DNA of 49,278 nt from Silene noctiflora (taxonomy: Eukaryota; Streptophyta; Magnoliopsida; Caryophyllales; Caryophyllaceae): contig VHZZ01000049.1 of the NCBI GenBank assembly GCA_009801015.1, positions 217,697 through 266,974 of the forward strand. The letters are read 5' to 3'. How positions within the stretch are numbered: the first letter of the stretch is position 1; each line of letters starts with the position of its first letter. Made by a program: the position numbers and the translations under genes. The notes under the pieces are model-generated. The model made no database searches. It was not told the origin of the DNA and saw only the letters and a program-made list of their open reading frames with translations. This document shows positions 11,937 through 21,249 of this stretch, piece after piece.

Positions 11937-13236
11937 TTCCCCTCTATTCCTCTCGATCCCCACCCTTTCTGTCGTATTTTGCTATCTAAACAAGCCCTAA
12001 GGGTTTAATTAGAATCCATTGATAGTTAAAATGCTATTTTTAATTTAGTTGCAGATACAGTGCTTAAAAGGTTTATGCGTAAACCGACTGCATGGCTAAA
12101 ACAGTGAGACAAGAAGTGGCAGATTGCGGGAGAATGTCTGATCGTCCAAAAAACTTAAGCTGATAGTTAAGGCCCAAATGCCGATCAATGGTCTTGTACC
12201 CTACTACTCAGTACTCACTCTCACTTAATGCACTTTGGGTTTGAAGAATGGATAGTGCACGGGTTTCAGACCTAGTGTTATTAGGCTGTGATACCACGTG
12301 GGAGAATCATCTCAAACAAAATCATAAGCTGATGATTGAGGCGGCCAAAAAATGGTACGGAGTATTATGCCTCAAAGCAGAATAACTTCTGCTTTATTTC
12401 ATCCTAATTCAAAACTAACGAATTCAAAATGCAAAAATTAAAAATCGACAGAAAGAAACACCCATAACAAAAAATCAGAAAAGAGAAATAGAACACTCAC
12501 CGTCTCACCGACTATGGCGCTGTATAAATTTACCAAATTTGTGGGATTTTGTTAGTAATTGGGTTTGTTTAATTTCTTTGTTCATCTTACTCTAAATTCA
12601 AAGAATATAAGAACCGTTAAAACTGCTATTGAATAAATAGTGCACCAAAAACAGAGTAAGAGTAAAGAAAGTAGATAACGTGACAGAGGCATAGAGTTAT
12701 TGAGGTATACCCTTCGCACTTTAAGGTTGGATAGAGACTAGAGAGTCAATCACTCAAGGTTAAATGGATGGTCGAGAACTTAGAGGTGGACCTCACAAAC
12801 GGGTTAATCAAGTCGAGTTATTTCGGGTCTATTAACTTCGGGTTGGTCCGGGTCATTTCAGGTTCAAGTCATTTTCGAATCAATAATTATCAAGTTATGT
12901 TATTGATAATATTAGTTTGCAACAATAAACGCTCGTGTCGGGTTATGTCGGGTCAGGTCAAGTTCAGGTCTTAAATTCGGGTGTCGGGTCATGTTTAGGT
13001 CGAGTCAATTTTACCAGGTCTACTTGAAATCAATCAAGGGTGAAAGAAGGTCTTGAAAAATTTTGAACTATGTGAAAAATAAAAAATAAAAACCAAGTCC
13101 TTTATTTGACGAGCACCTTGATTTAGAAAAAGAAAAAAGGAAAACTATAGTTTTCAGGCAATATCTAGTGGAAGTGATCAAGTGACATAGAAAATGTTTA
13201 GAAAAAATGTGAATTGGTGGGAAAAAAGGAAAGACA
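11937..13236. other. Gene-poor repeat-rich spacer left of the MULE
   Basis: No gene recognised. A pair of imperfect copies of a GGGAGAAT...TAAGCTGAT(A/G)(G/A)TTAAGG-type block occurs at about 12129-12173 and 12299-12345. A low-complexity GGGTC region is annotated separately. Confidence 0.5.
12780..13020. repeat. Degenerate (T)CGGGTCAGGTC-type low-complexity repeat
   Basis: Many short variants of GGGTC, AGGTC and CGAGTC are strung together on the plus strand (for example GTCGGGTTATGTCGGGTCAG). The repeat encodes a chance open frame only. Confidence 0.6.
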
Positions 13237-13245
13237 TTTATTTAA
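13237..13245. repeat. 9-bp target site duplication, left copy (TTTATTTAA)
   Basis: Identical to 36680-36688 and directly outside the left MULE terminal repeat. A 9-bp duplication is the hallmark of Mutator-superfamily insertion. Confidence 0.9.
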
Positions 13246-13351
13246 GGATTATTTTATGGAATAACCCTTCTTATGGTTCCCCCTGCAAATAACACTCCAT
13301 CCTATTAATAATTCCAAATAAATCCATCCTATTTATTATTCTTCCCCATAA
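13246..13351 (+). repeat. MULE left terminal inverted repeat
   Basis: Begins GGATTATTTTATGGAATAA and includes CAAATAACACTCCATCCTAT and CATCCTATTTATTATTCTTC. The reverse complement of 36574-36679 has all three blocks in the same order, with a few mismatches and short indels. Confidence 0.9.
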
Positions 13352-13555
13352 CAAACTCACTTAAAATCTTGACCGATTGCTTTAGATTACATTCTCTTTC
13401 CTCCTTATTTAATTATTTTCGACCCATTTCCTTCATTTTTGTACATTTCCTCCATCTTTCTTCAACCTTTGTGTTCTTGTTCTTTTGATTTTCCTTCTCC
13501 CTTATTCTTCTTCTTCTGCTTTTTAATTTTCAACTCTCATTCTCTTTCCAAATTG

Positions 13556-13987
13556 ATGGGGAAAAATTCTTATGCAAGCTCATCTAATTCACGGAGTTCA
13601 AAGATCCAAAACACGATTTTATGCAAACACAATGTTGGAGCAGTGTACATGTTTCCGAAGAAGGGAGAACATGCAAGCAAATGGTTTTATGGGTGTTTTT
13701 TTTTTGCCGGTATGTTAAGTGATTTTACTTTTACTATGTAAATTTCTTATGTTAATTGAATTTTAGAAAATTATAATTAATTCAAATTGGTATGTTGAAT
13801 TGAATTGTAGCGGAATCACTGTGACTTATTCCAATTGGTGGATGTGAACACGGAAACTGAAGACTCGGAGAAGAAAATTTTTCTCGAGGAAATACAGAAT
13901 TTGAAGATGAAGAATGAAAGGTTGAAGGGGGTTGTGGTAGAATTTGAAGATGAAGAATTCAAAGTGTTGTTTGATTGTATGAAATAA
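13556..13987 (+). pseudogene. GRF-type zinc-finger gene of the MULE, decayed
   Basis: Exon 1 (13556-13709) encodes MGKNSYASSSNSRSSK, then LCKHNVGAVYMFPKKGEHAS and KWFYGC, the first half of a GRF zinc finger. Exon 2 (13811-13987) encodes NHCDLFQLVDV, which completes the finger's CxFF-like end, and a charged helix (LEEIQNLKMKNERLKG) that looks like a coiled coil. The intron has GT/AG ends, but the two frames do not join. A one-base slip in the T10 run at 13696-13705 would explain this. A stop at 13985 is followed by more in-frame coil-like codons (SRLSNENKGLND), so the C-terminus is probably also truncated. Small GRF proteins are common passengers or partners in plant MULEs; the molecular role is not known to me. 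Confidence 0.7.
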
Positions 13988-14191
13988 TCAAGGTTGAGTA
14001 ATGAAAATAAAGGTCTGAATGACAATGTTTGTTAATCCACTCCCTTAATAGTCATTCCATTCATATGGATTCCAAAATCTAAAATAAGCAGCAACTTTTG
14101 TTTTTGATTACATCATCCTAAATGAAGATTGTTTCAAATAAACATAAACAACTAGCAGCATGATGTGGTTTAATCACTTTGTCCAAAATAA

Positions 14192-14266
14192 CAAGCTTAT
14201 ATAAACTGATCATAAGAAGCTAACATAAACTCATCCTAACAAGCGAACATAAACTGATCCTAACAA
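14192..14266. repeat. Short tandem repeat, ~25-bp period, about three units
   Basis: Units of the form AAGC(T/G)AACATAAACT(G/C)ATCCTAAC repeat within the MULE 3' transposase flank. Confidence 0.6.
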
Positions 14267-14289
14267 ATTAGCTTGTGTGCCTCTGCTGC

Positions 14290-14376
14290 TTCTCATGGGC
14301 GGCTTATTGATGCTTGTGTAGGCTGAGTACTTGGCCCCATGGTCTGCACTGATGCTAACTGGTCATCTAGTGTTGC
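14290..14376 (-). pseudogene. Last piece of the MULE transposase gene, cut off by the gypsy insertion
   Basis: Reads LATLDDQLASVQTMGPSTQP and TQASISRP before a stop on the minus strand. It directly abuts the 3' LTR of the gypsy element. Its other half (VPQGLGFLFDDNENAYTN) lies at 30941-31005 on the far side, so the gypsy element landed in a terminal exon. Assignment rests on position and continuity, not on a strong domain. Confidence 0.5.
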
Positions 14377-14381
14377 CAGGT
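14377..14381. repeat. Gypsy target site duplication, left copy (CAGGT)
   Basis: Matches CATGT at 30936-30940 in four of five bases, immediately outside the two LTRs. Confidence 0.55.
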
Positions 14382-16593
14382 AGTGGAAATAGGCCACCCG
14401 CGTCGCGCGCACCCGCGCGTTGGTAGTCTTTGAGGCAACGGTACTTCTCCCACGAAACTTTGTGTTGACAAAGCACGTCATGGGCCGTTACCGATTTGTA
14501 AGGCAAGAAACCGATAAATGGTTTGAACAAGACTGCATTTGTGGAGTCGCCACCAATTTTTGTGGATAATTGGATCCGTTTGAATACTTCGCGTCACGTC
14601 AAGACACAAAGTAGTGACATAGACACTAAGAAGTTCGTCACCCTTAGCATTCCATGTCTAGAATGACTCTCGCGATGCCAATGAACACTGGTGTTCACAG
14701 ATACTTGAGTAAGGGGTGATGGTACGTATTAGGAAGCTCAAACTAGAACGCCTAATCCCGCTCGCTTTGATAGCGGCCTCTACCAATGATCAGGGAATTG
14801 TCATTTATACTCGATAAGTCATTAGTTATATGCATGCAATGCAACAAGTAATTGATTAATCCTAACATGTGAATTAAACTAAGTCGGTTGACATATAAAT
14901 TTAGCAAGTAATTAGGTCAAAGTTGATATTTACATTCATTTACATGCGAATAAGCCACATAAACAAATCATGAAATAAATTAAAGGAAATAAAATTACAA
15001 AAGGATAAATGAATCCTAGCTGTAAATACGCCTTAAAAGGATTTAAAAATAAAAGAAAAATAAAAGAAAATAGAAGAAATAAACACGTCGAAATAGTGAT
15101 AATACGAATAGTAGTTAATTATAAACTAATTAGAAAACTACGTCAGAACGAGACGAGTTCAGAGGCATAAGTCAACCAAGAACAGGCGCAGCACGTGTTG
15201 CGGCCTCTGGAAGAGGCGCATCACTTTGTGCGACAGTTCTCGAGTTGGATTCTGTCTGTGAAAGTCAGACTCGCGTGTTGTTATCGTTCATTGGTTAATT
15301 TAAACATATTATTAATATTGAAATCGAATTTAAGTGTTTTAATCAGGTTGAACATGAATAAGAAGTCGTCATAAAGCAGAAAACATGTATCAAAGTCGAA
15401 TTTTAATAGTTTGACATGGGAAAATCGAACCATTGAAAATCCGGGTTGAATAAATGACAAAAAACTTCAAATATTAATTATAAGGGATTTAAGTCGAGGA
15501 AACAATTAAAATAACTTGGAAATTGAAATTTTATGAAAGAAAATGAATTAAAACGAAAAAGGGACGAAACAGTTGGTACTCGAGGAAGAAGAAGAAGAAG
15601 AAGAACAGGAGCAGATAAGCAGCCCCTGGAAGAGGCGCAACAGATGCTGCGACTATTCCAGAGGGCGCAACTGTTGTTGCGTTTCTTCTCAACAGTCTAT
15701 AAAAAAGGTTTGAAAACTCATGATTTTGAAAGCATGTTTACGGCATAAACTCTTACATAATTATAAATACGTAAATAAAATACAAATGGGATTTACACCC
15801 TCAGACTTACATGTTTGCGAAGCGAAAAACGACTTAATTCAACGAATGTAACGAAGATGCCCTTTAATAGGATTTTAGAAAACAAATTGATTGATTGATT
15901 AAGGTGTAGTGGTCAAAACGTGATTGGTACCTAGAATGATATAGGCTTAAGTGGTCGAAAATGCTCAAGCACGTAGGCGTCGTAGCAATAGCACGTGGTC
16001 TTAGAATGCAAAGAGAGAGAGGAGAAGGGGCGGACACTCGCGTGAATAAATGTGAGGCGGAAGCCTCTATCTATACTAATAACGAGATGAGAGTTTTAGA
16101 AGGATTAAAATACGGAAAGAATCCAGAAAGATCTGGACGCTGATGGAAACAAGCCCAGGAAGAGGCGCAGAAGGCTGTGCACCCTCTCCTGGAGGTGTTT
16201 CTCCTTCAGCAGCGGAGATTTCCGCGTTTTCAGAATTTGGAAAGGATTTGTTTTCCTTATTTCGTTAAAATATGATATTTTCGAAATCTTAAGAATATTT
16301 GAGATAGTTTAGGATTCTTAAAAATATTCCGACTCCGATTTGAGATGGTTTTTGAGAAAATGACGACGGTTTATGAAAATGAAGACGGTTTTTGACCCGG
16401 ACTCCAAATGTACTCTAATTACTGCCAAAACGACCGTATTTGCACGCAGATGACAATGAAGAGGTTGACACGACTATTTAGGCAATAATTTGACGTCGAA
16501 TTAATAGAATGTCGTAGTAATGCTTCGTATATTAAACTTGTGGCCAATCATCATTGGGTGTTTGGCGAAGGGTGCAGAAAAGAGGTATCTATA
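14382..16593 (-). repeat. 3' LTR of the Tat-type gypsy element
   Basis: Direct repeat of 28727-30935. Its outer end has lost the TG/CA termini (AGTGG for TGTGG, TATCTATA for TATCTACA). Contains three GC-rich GGCGCA(G/A)CA palindromic blocks at about 15184, 15628 and 16155. The LTR TATA box of the other copy is altered here (TATAGATAG). Confidence 0.9.
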
Positions 16594-16606
16594 GAGCCCC
16601 CAATTT
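16594..16606 (-). promoter_or_regulatory. Polypurine tract for plus-strand priming
   Basis: Minus strand AAATTGGGGGCTC lies immediately before the start of the 3' LTR, where gypsy elements place the tract. Confidence 0.7.
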
Positions 16607-16857
16607 GACTAAGGCGAAAGTCAAAGTATAGCCCTCAGGTCAATCGGAGATTACAACCTGAAGAATATGGCGACGCGAGGCGATTCAAGAAGACTGAACC
16701 AAGGACCTGTCGTCGGAAATATTTTAGAGTTTGTCGACTTTCGGGGAGGGTCATTTAAAGTCCAATAGACTACGTGAGGAGGCTCGCCAGCCATAAGAAG
16801 AAATCATACCAGAAACCTTCTTAAGGGTGAATTCTGAAACTTCATGGGATAGTAGAA

Positions 16858-17030
16858 GGTGGGATGTCAGTTTTACCCGGTGCAGGATGTCGATAACGGG
16901 ATGTCGGTATTACCTGGGATAGAAAGGTAGATAGTGGGATGGCAATTTTACCCGACGTAGGATTTTGATAGTGGGATGTCAGTTTTACCCGATGTAGGAT
17001 AGTGGGACGTCAGTTTTACCCGGTGTGAGA
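16858..17030. repeat. Tandem array inside the gypsy element, four to five units
   Basis: Units of roughly 28-55 bp share GTGGGATGTCAGTTTTACCC followed by GG(T/A)GTAGGAT-like sequence. Five variable copies are visible next to the 3' LTR. It does not overlap any coding remnant. Confidence 0.8.
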
Positions 17031-17259
17031 AGAACTCGATAAAATAGGTTTGAAGAATGTCAGTGGAGTCCGCTGAGAAAGAAAAATGTGTAATCTGTTG
17101 GGGAGTAAATTCGACCTTTGACGAGAAAATATGTCCGTAGAAAGTAATTTAAGAAAAATACCTCGAAACGGGAAAGAAATGTTTCGAATGACGGATAAAG
17201 GGTAGGACCCACGAGTAACGAACTCGTAACGACTTGAAAGCGAGAAAACTAGCTAGGGA

Positions 17260-17316
17260 AAGGGCGCAGCATGAGCTGCGATCCCAGGAAAGGGCGCAGC
17301 AGGCGCTGCGTTTCTT
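17260..17316. repeat. GC-rich palindromic pair (GGCGCAGCA...GCTGCG)
   Basis: Two units, GGGCGCAGCATGAGCTGCG and GGGCGCAGCAGGCGCTGCG, stand directly upstream of a CT/A-rich leader-like stretch (17370-17460) on the plus strand. Similar blocks lie in both LTRs and at 19110-19170. Confidence 0.7.
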
Positions 17317-18210
17317 CCCGAGCCCGTCCAAGTCTGATAAAGTATTGAAAAGTACGGAATTAAACTCGACACTGAGTTCATTTCATTCGACATTTTCCTT
17401 TATCAAAAACAAAAACAACTCAAAATCTTCACGAATCATCAACTTAAATCGATCATAACTTGCCCCAAATTATGACTAATCTAGGTATGCATTCCGTCTC
17501 TTGCTTTAATTGAATTTGTCGCTTGAATTTCGTTTGCAATTAGGGTTTATTTACCCGAAATTTTTGGACATTTTGGGGATTTTTACTCAAATGCATTTGT
17601 CTCATGAAATTAACATTAGAAATGCGTAGTAGACCATGCTAGGAGCTTAAACATGTGTTTATTTTAAATTTTCGTCAAGTGTATAGGAAATGGGAGCGAA
17701 ATGTGGCGGTTTTAGGTTAAAATCACAGTCGGAAACCGATGAAACTTGATGTTTTTGAATCCTTGGATTATGGGTAAACTTGCTATTATGTCGGAATTTC
17801 AGTTTGTGACTGCTCCCCGAGACACTTTTCTTGTTGGTTTAGGCTTATTGTAGCGAAATGCTGCCGAAATTTCGACTCACCGTCGTCATGAGGCATGTTT
17901 AGGATAGGTAGGAACGTAACATAAACTTGTTGGTTCATTTGTTAAGAAATAATCTTGAAATTGTCTGACAATGGCTTGAAAAAAGGCCTAAAATGGCTCA
18001 AAATGACTTGAAATGCTCTTGAAATGCTCTTGAAATGGTTTGAAATGTTTGAATTTTGCAGGACGAGACTTCATGGACGTTGAATTTGACTCTTCCTAGG
18101 CCCCTGTGGCTCATACAGAGGTCTAGAAGGACGTAAAAGAGGAGTTGCCAAGGAGGGCAACTACTAGGAGGGGTGGCCGTCAGCTGGCTCAGGGACCTGA
18201 GTGGGCTGAC
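17317..18210 (+). other. Possible antisense transcription unit upstream of the AGO4-like fragment
   Basis: A leader-like stretch (17370-17475) ends at ATGACTAATCTAG, followed by a donor-like GTATGC at 17484. A plausible acceptor TTTTGCAG at about 18060 precedes sequence that reads RDFMDVEFDSS, then after two stops KDVKEELPRRATTRRGGRQL and AQGPEWADKWDAQ. I do not recognise this protein; it may be a decayed N-terminal exon of another element-borne gene. Splicing is inferred only. Repeated GAAATGCTCTT units lie at 18010-18040. Confidence 0.3.
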
Positions 18211-18227
18211 AAATGGGATGCGCAGGT

Positions 18228-18392
18228 TTTTTCCTGTGCGCACATGCGGGAATGATTGGTACAATCAGACCTACCCATTACCATGTACTCTACGATGAAG
18301 TAGGTTTCTCTCCAGATGATTCGCAGGAGCTTGTGCACTCATTGTCTTATGTATACCAGTGGAGTACCACTACCTTTTCTGTTGTAGCACCT
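18228..18392 (+). pseudogene. AGO4-type Argonaute PIWI-domain fragment carried by the retrotransposon
   Basis: A 55-codon frame without stops reads FFLCAHAGMIGTIRP, THYHVLYDEVGFSPDD, SQELVHSLSYVYQ, WSTTTFSVVAP and then stops (TAG 18393-18395). This is the conserved end of the PIWI domain of the plant AGO4/6/9 clade, including the RPTHYHVL block that holds the last catalytic histidine. AGO4 loads 24-nt siRNAs and directs RNA-directed DNA methylation of transposons. Neither the rest of PIWI upstream nor the final AGO exon downstream is present. The fragment is on the plus strand, so it is antisense in the element's own RNA. It is bordered on the left by a palindrome TGCGCAGG-TTTTTT-CCTGTGCGCA (18219-18242). 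Most likely a captured exon piece. Confidence 0.85.
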
Positions 18393-19107
18393 TAGGAGGC
18401 ATAGAGCTTTAGTAGTGTAGTGATTAGCCTTCTTTTGTACTTTTTGAATTTGGTTTTGTTCTCGGGCATGAGCTTGAGTCTTGTATATATTTTTTACATT
18501 TGGTATGTATATATGGGTCTGGGTGCCTTTGCTGTTGTTGGATGTATACACTGATTTTGTTCCTGTAGGTTAGCTTGGAAACAGGTTTGGCATAGTGACC
18601 ACTTACGCCGTCATGCTGCCGAAATTTACACATAAAAAACAACTTAAAACAAGTATAAACATGTAATTACAAGTTTAGATGGCCTAAAATGTAAAATTTT
18701 AGTTGAATCAAAAGAAAAAAAAAAAAAGAAAAAAAAAGTAGCCCAAAAAGTGAGCGGACAGTGACGTGGTGCCCCAAAAATAGAAAATGAATAAGTCGAG
18801 AATGTTTGAAGTTTGAAAATGAAATTATAGAAAATGTAAAAGAAAATATTGAAATTTGAAAATGAAATTATAGAAAATGTAATGACGGTGGAGGAGTGCT
18901 TCCCTCTAAAAAAAGAAAATACAAAAATGAATAAGTATGCATCGGGAGCGTCTGCCTTGAAATACGAACTCGATTAGGAAAAGGAAATCCAATAAGAGTA
19001 AGGAAAGTCCAATTTCCGCAAAAAGAGTCATCTAAAATCCTATAGGAACAAGAAATAATACCAAAAACCAGATTAGGAAATCTAGTCGCAGAAAACTGCA
19101 GGGAAAA
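18393..19107. other. Non-coding part of the gypsy 3' region
   Basis: After the AGO4-like fragment comes T-rich sequence resembling a 3' UTR (18420-18560), an A-rich stretch around 18710-18740, and a short direct repeat (TGAAGTTTGAAAATGAAATT and TGAAATTTGAAAATGAAATT, followed in both by ATAGAAAATGTAA) at 18808 and 18850. I see no gene. Confidence 0.5.
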
Positions 19108-19229
19108 GGCTTGGGGAAAAGGTGCAACAAGTGCTGCGACCCTTCCAGAAGGCGCAACAGTTACTGCGTTCTCTCTTGGGCGCATCTGTTCCTGAGCGAA
19201 ATTAGGAAAGCCCGAATAGTATTTATAGA
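19108..19229 (+). promoter_or_regulatory. Putative promoter of the antisense gene
   Basis: GC-rich palindromic units (AAGGTGCAACAAGTGCTGCG, AAGGCGCAACAGTTACTGCG) at 19118-19168 are followed by TATTTATAGATA (about 19220-19231). This stands about 100 bp before the ATG at 19329, with an A/C-rich leader between. The spacing fits a plant TATA box and a leader of about 75 nt. Confidence 0.5.
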
Positions 19230-19328
19230 TACCTCGGGTGGACGTTTATTATCACAATTCTTCCTTCTACAATTCCGTAGCTTACATACTCATATAAACC
19301 ACACAAAATTTCACAAAAATTTCCAAAG

Positions 19329-20832
19329 ATGGATGTTTTCGAAACTCGTCTCAAAGAATGGGCAAATGAATTTTCCAATGTAGAGAAACATGATGTGTCC
19401 ACTTTTAATATTGGCCAAACCATTAGCATTAAGCAAGTGAAAGTGGTGAGGCCTTTCTTAGATGCATGCTTGGAGTATTGGAATTCCGATTTACATGTTT
19501 TTGCATTTCCAGGAGGAGAAATATGCCATTTTCCCGAGGAATTTGCTGCGATTGGTGGATGGGATGTTGAAGGTGTACCCATATTTCCCCCTAGTTCTCA
19601 AGGATATAAGAACAAGTTTAAGAATCTTTTAGGATTAAACAAGGCCGAGGTGGAACGTCTCGTGACTACGAAAGGTGTAAGAATGTTCGACTTGGTGAAT
19701 CGCTTCATAAATAGAGAGGACCCTACTATTTCATATGTGGTGAGGCGTCGAGCTTTTGGATTTTGTCTTGTCCATTGCTATATTTTGAAGGGTCATGTTG
19801 ACGCTGAGATGAGAGGGGACGTTCATTTTCTAGGAATTATAGAACAAATGGAACTGCGCAGAAGCCCGGTTTGGCTAGTTTTGGGAGAGACCATCCTTGG
19901 TCTAGATAACAGAAAGGCTAATCGCGATATGCCTTATTTGGGAAGTCCCATTATACTTTAGGTAAAAGTATTCTTCTCTTTTCTTTCTCTTCCTTTTTTT
20001 GTTCGTTTTCTTCCCTTTTTTTGAAACTCATCCTCCCTATTTATCTTGGTAGATTTGGCTTATGGAAAAGGCTTCGATTGATCGAGCCCCCAGTTAATGT
20101 CCTTGGTTACCGTTCGAGGTCTATATCGATGAGGACAAGACTATACATGGTAGATTTCACCCGAATTTGCAATTATTGGGAGAACAAATTGAAGAATGAA
20201 GGTGGGCTCCTTATTAGATGGATCATCCCATGGTGTCAATGAAGGCATTGACTGGAGTATCTAGTCTTGATCCTATATGGTCAATTCGAATGCCAAGCCT
20301 AGAGTTCATGGTTACTATCTTCCCATAAAGGCTATCGTCAAGTGGGCCTAAGATAAAAGATCTCGAAGCTTAATACTTTTCCACAGACGACATTGGCACA
20401 TACTACCGACTCTTGTCGCGAGTGGGCACTTTGTTGTGCTCAAAGAAACATGTGGTACATACCTACTCTTGTAGGTTCACTATGGGTGTCTGACTCATAT
20501 ACCCAATGGGCCAAAGCTAAAACTTCCAAGAAGAGAGAGAAAAACAGAGGAAGCATGAGCCTATCGACTACAAAATTCGCGAAGCAGCCAAGGAGAACCA
20601 AAAGTATTTGACTGAAGAAGAGAAAGAAGTTGGATTCTGGGTCGTTCGCCCAAAGAAGAAACCAAAGAGGACTCCTCCTGCTGAGAGAATGGTGGTGGAT
20701 AGAAATGGGAATGCTAGACCTCGGGAGAGACCTTTGATAATTAGATCTGAAATAACGTAGGAGCGTCCACCTCGAGGCCGAGACATGAAGCATGACAAGA
20801 ATGACAAAGGCAAAGGGAAAATGGACGAGTAG
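19329..20832 (+). pseudogene. Antisense extra gene of the gypsy element: DUF7745 / plant-mobile-domain-like protein
   Basis: Exon 1 (19329-19961) encodes 210 aa: MDVFETRLKEWANEF, then RPFLDACLEYWNSDLHVFAF, HFPEEFAAIGGWDVEG, GVRMFDLVNRFIN, FGFCLVHCYILKG, WLVLGETILGLDN, GSPIIL. The layout matches a large plant family found in retrotransposons (DUF7745/plant mobile domain-like). The exon ends in TAG exactly at the donor (TAG|GTAAAA), where relatives have Gln, so CAG to TAG is likely. Exon 2 (from 20053) reads IWLMEK, then after a one-base frameshift LRLIEPPVNVLG and CNYWENKLKNEGG. Later pieces include DDIGTYYRLLSREW and a charged tail (YLTEEEKEVGFWVVRPKKKP to KGKGKMDE) ending at 20832. It lies antisense to pol. 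Function of the family is not known; plant relatives MAIN/MAIL1 act in silencing and genome stability. Confidence 0.75.
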
Positions 20833-21249
20833 CCTAAGTCTTTTCTTTTAGTATTTATTATTATGTTGTAATAAAAGGCGGGATTTTTAGAATCCTAGCT
20901 TAGCATTTTAGTTTCAGTAAAAGCTTGTTGTTATTATTTAGCGTATTACATATTAAAGAATAAAAATTTTCAGTGAGTTTAAGAAAACTTTAATCGATTA
21001 TTCCCTTTTCGCTTATCGAATTTCAAATGCCAAAGCATATGTCCTTCTATCTGCATATTTGAAAAGTATTTTGGGGTTGTATCCTGCGAAGGATTGCCTA
21101 CGTGTTCACCATATAATGATGAAATCAAACCCGTAGCGTAATTCGAAATATATATGCAAAAGAATAAGTTTCGAGGCAAGAGCCAATAGAATGAACATAG
21201 GGAATAAGCATGCTGCTTTACTTACTCCTAAATGACAATTAAGTTTATG
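20833..21249. other. Spacer between the antisense gene and pol
   Basis: The 3' ends of the two opposed reading directions meet here. AT-rich, with no motif I can assign apart from possible polyadenylation signals (AATAAAAG at about 20870). Confidence 0.45.

Noticed and set aside
12768..12974. 68-codon plus-strand frame
   Set aside because: It is a by-product of the GGGTC low-complexity repeat.
14293..14481. A 62-codon minus-strand frame
   Set aside because: It is a chimera of the 3' LTR end and the last MULE transposase piece joined by the insertion, not a gene.
16858..17030. Repeat array considered as CRISPR-like
   Set aside because: Units vary in length and directly abut without unique spacers, and the host is a plant. 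It is a retrotransposon-internal tandem repeat.
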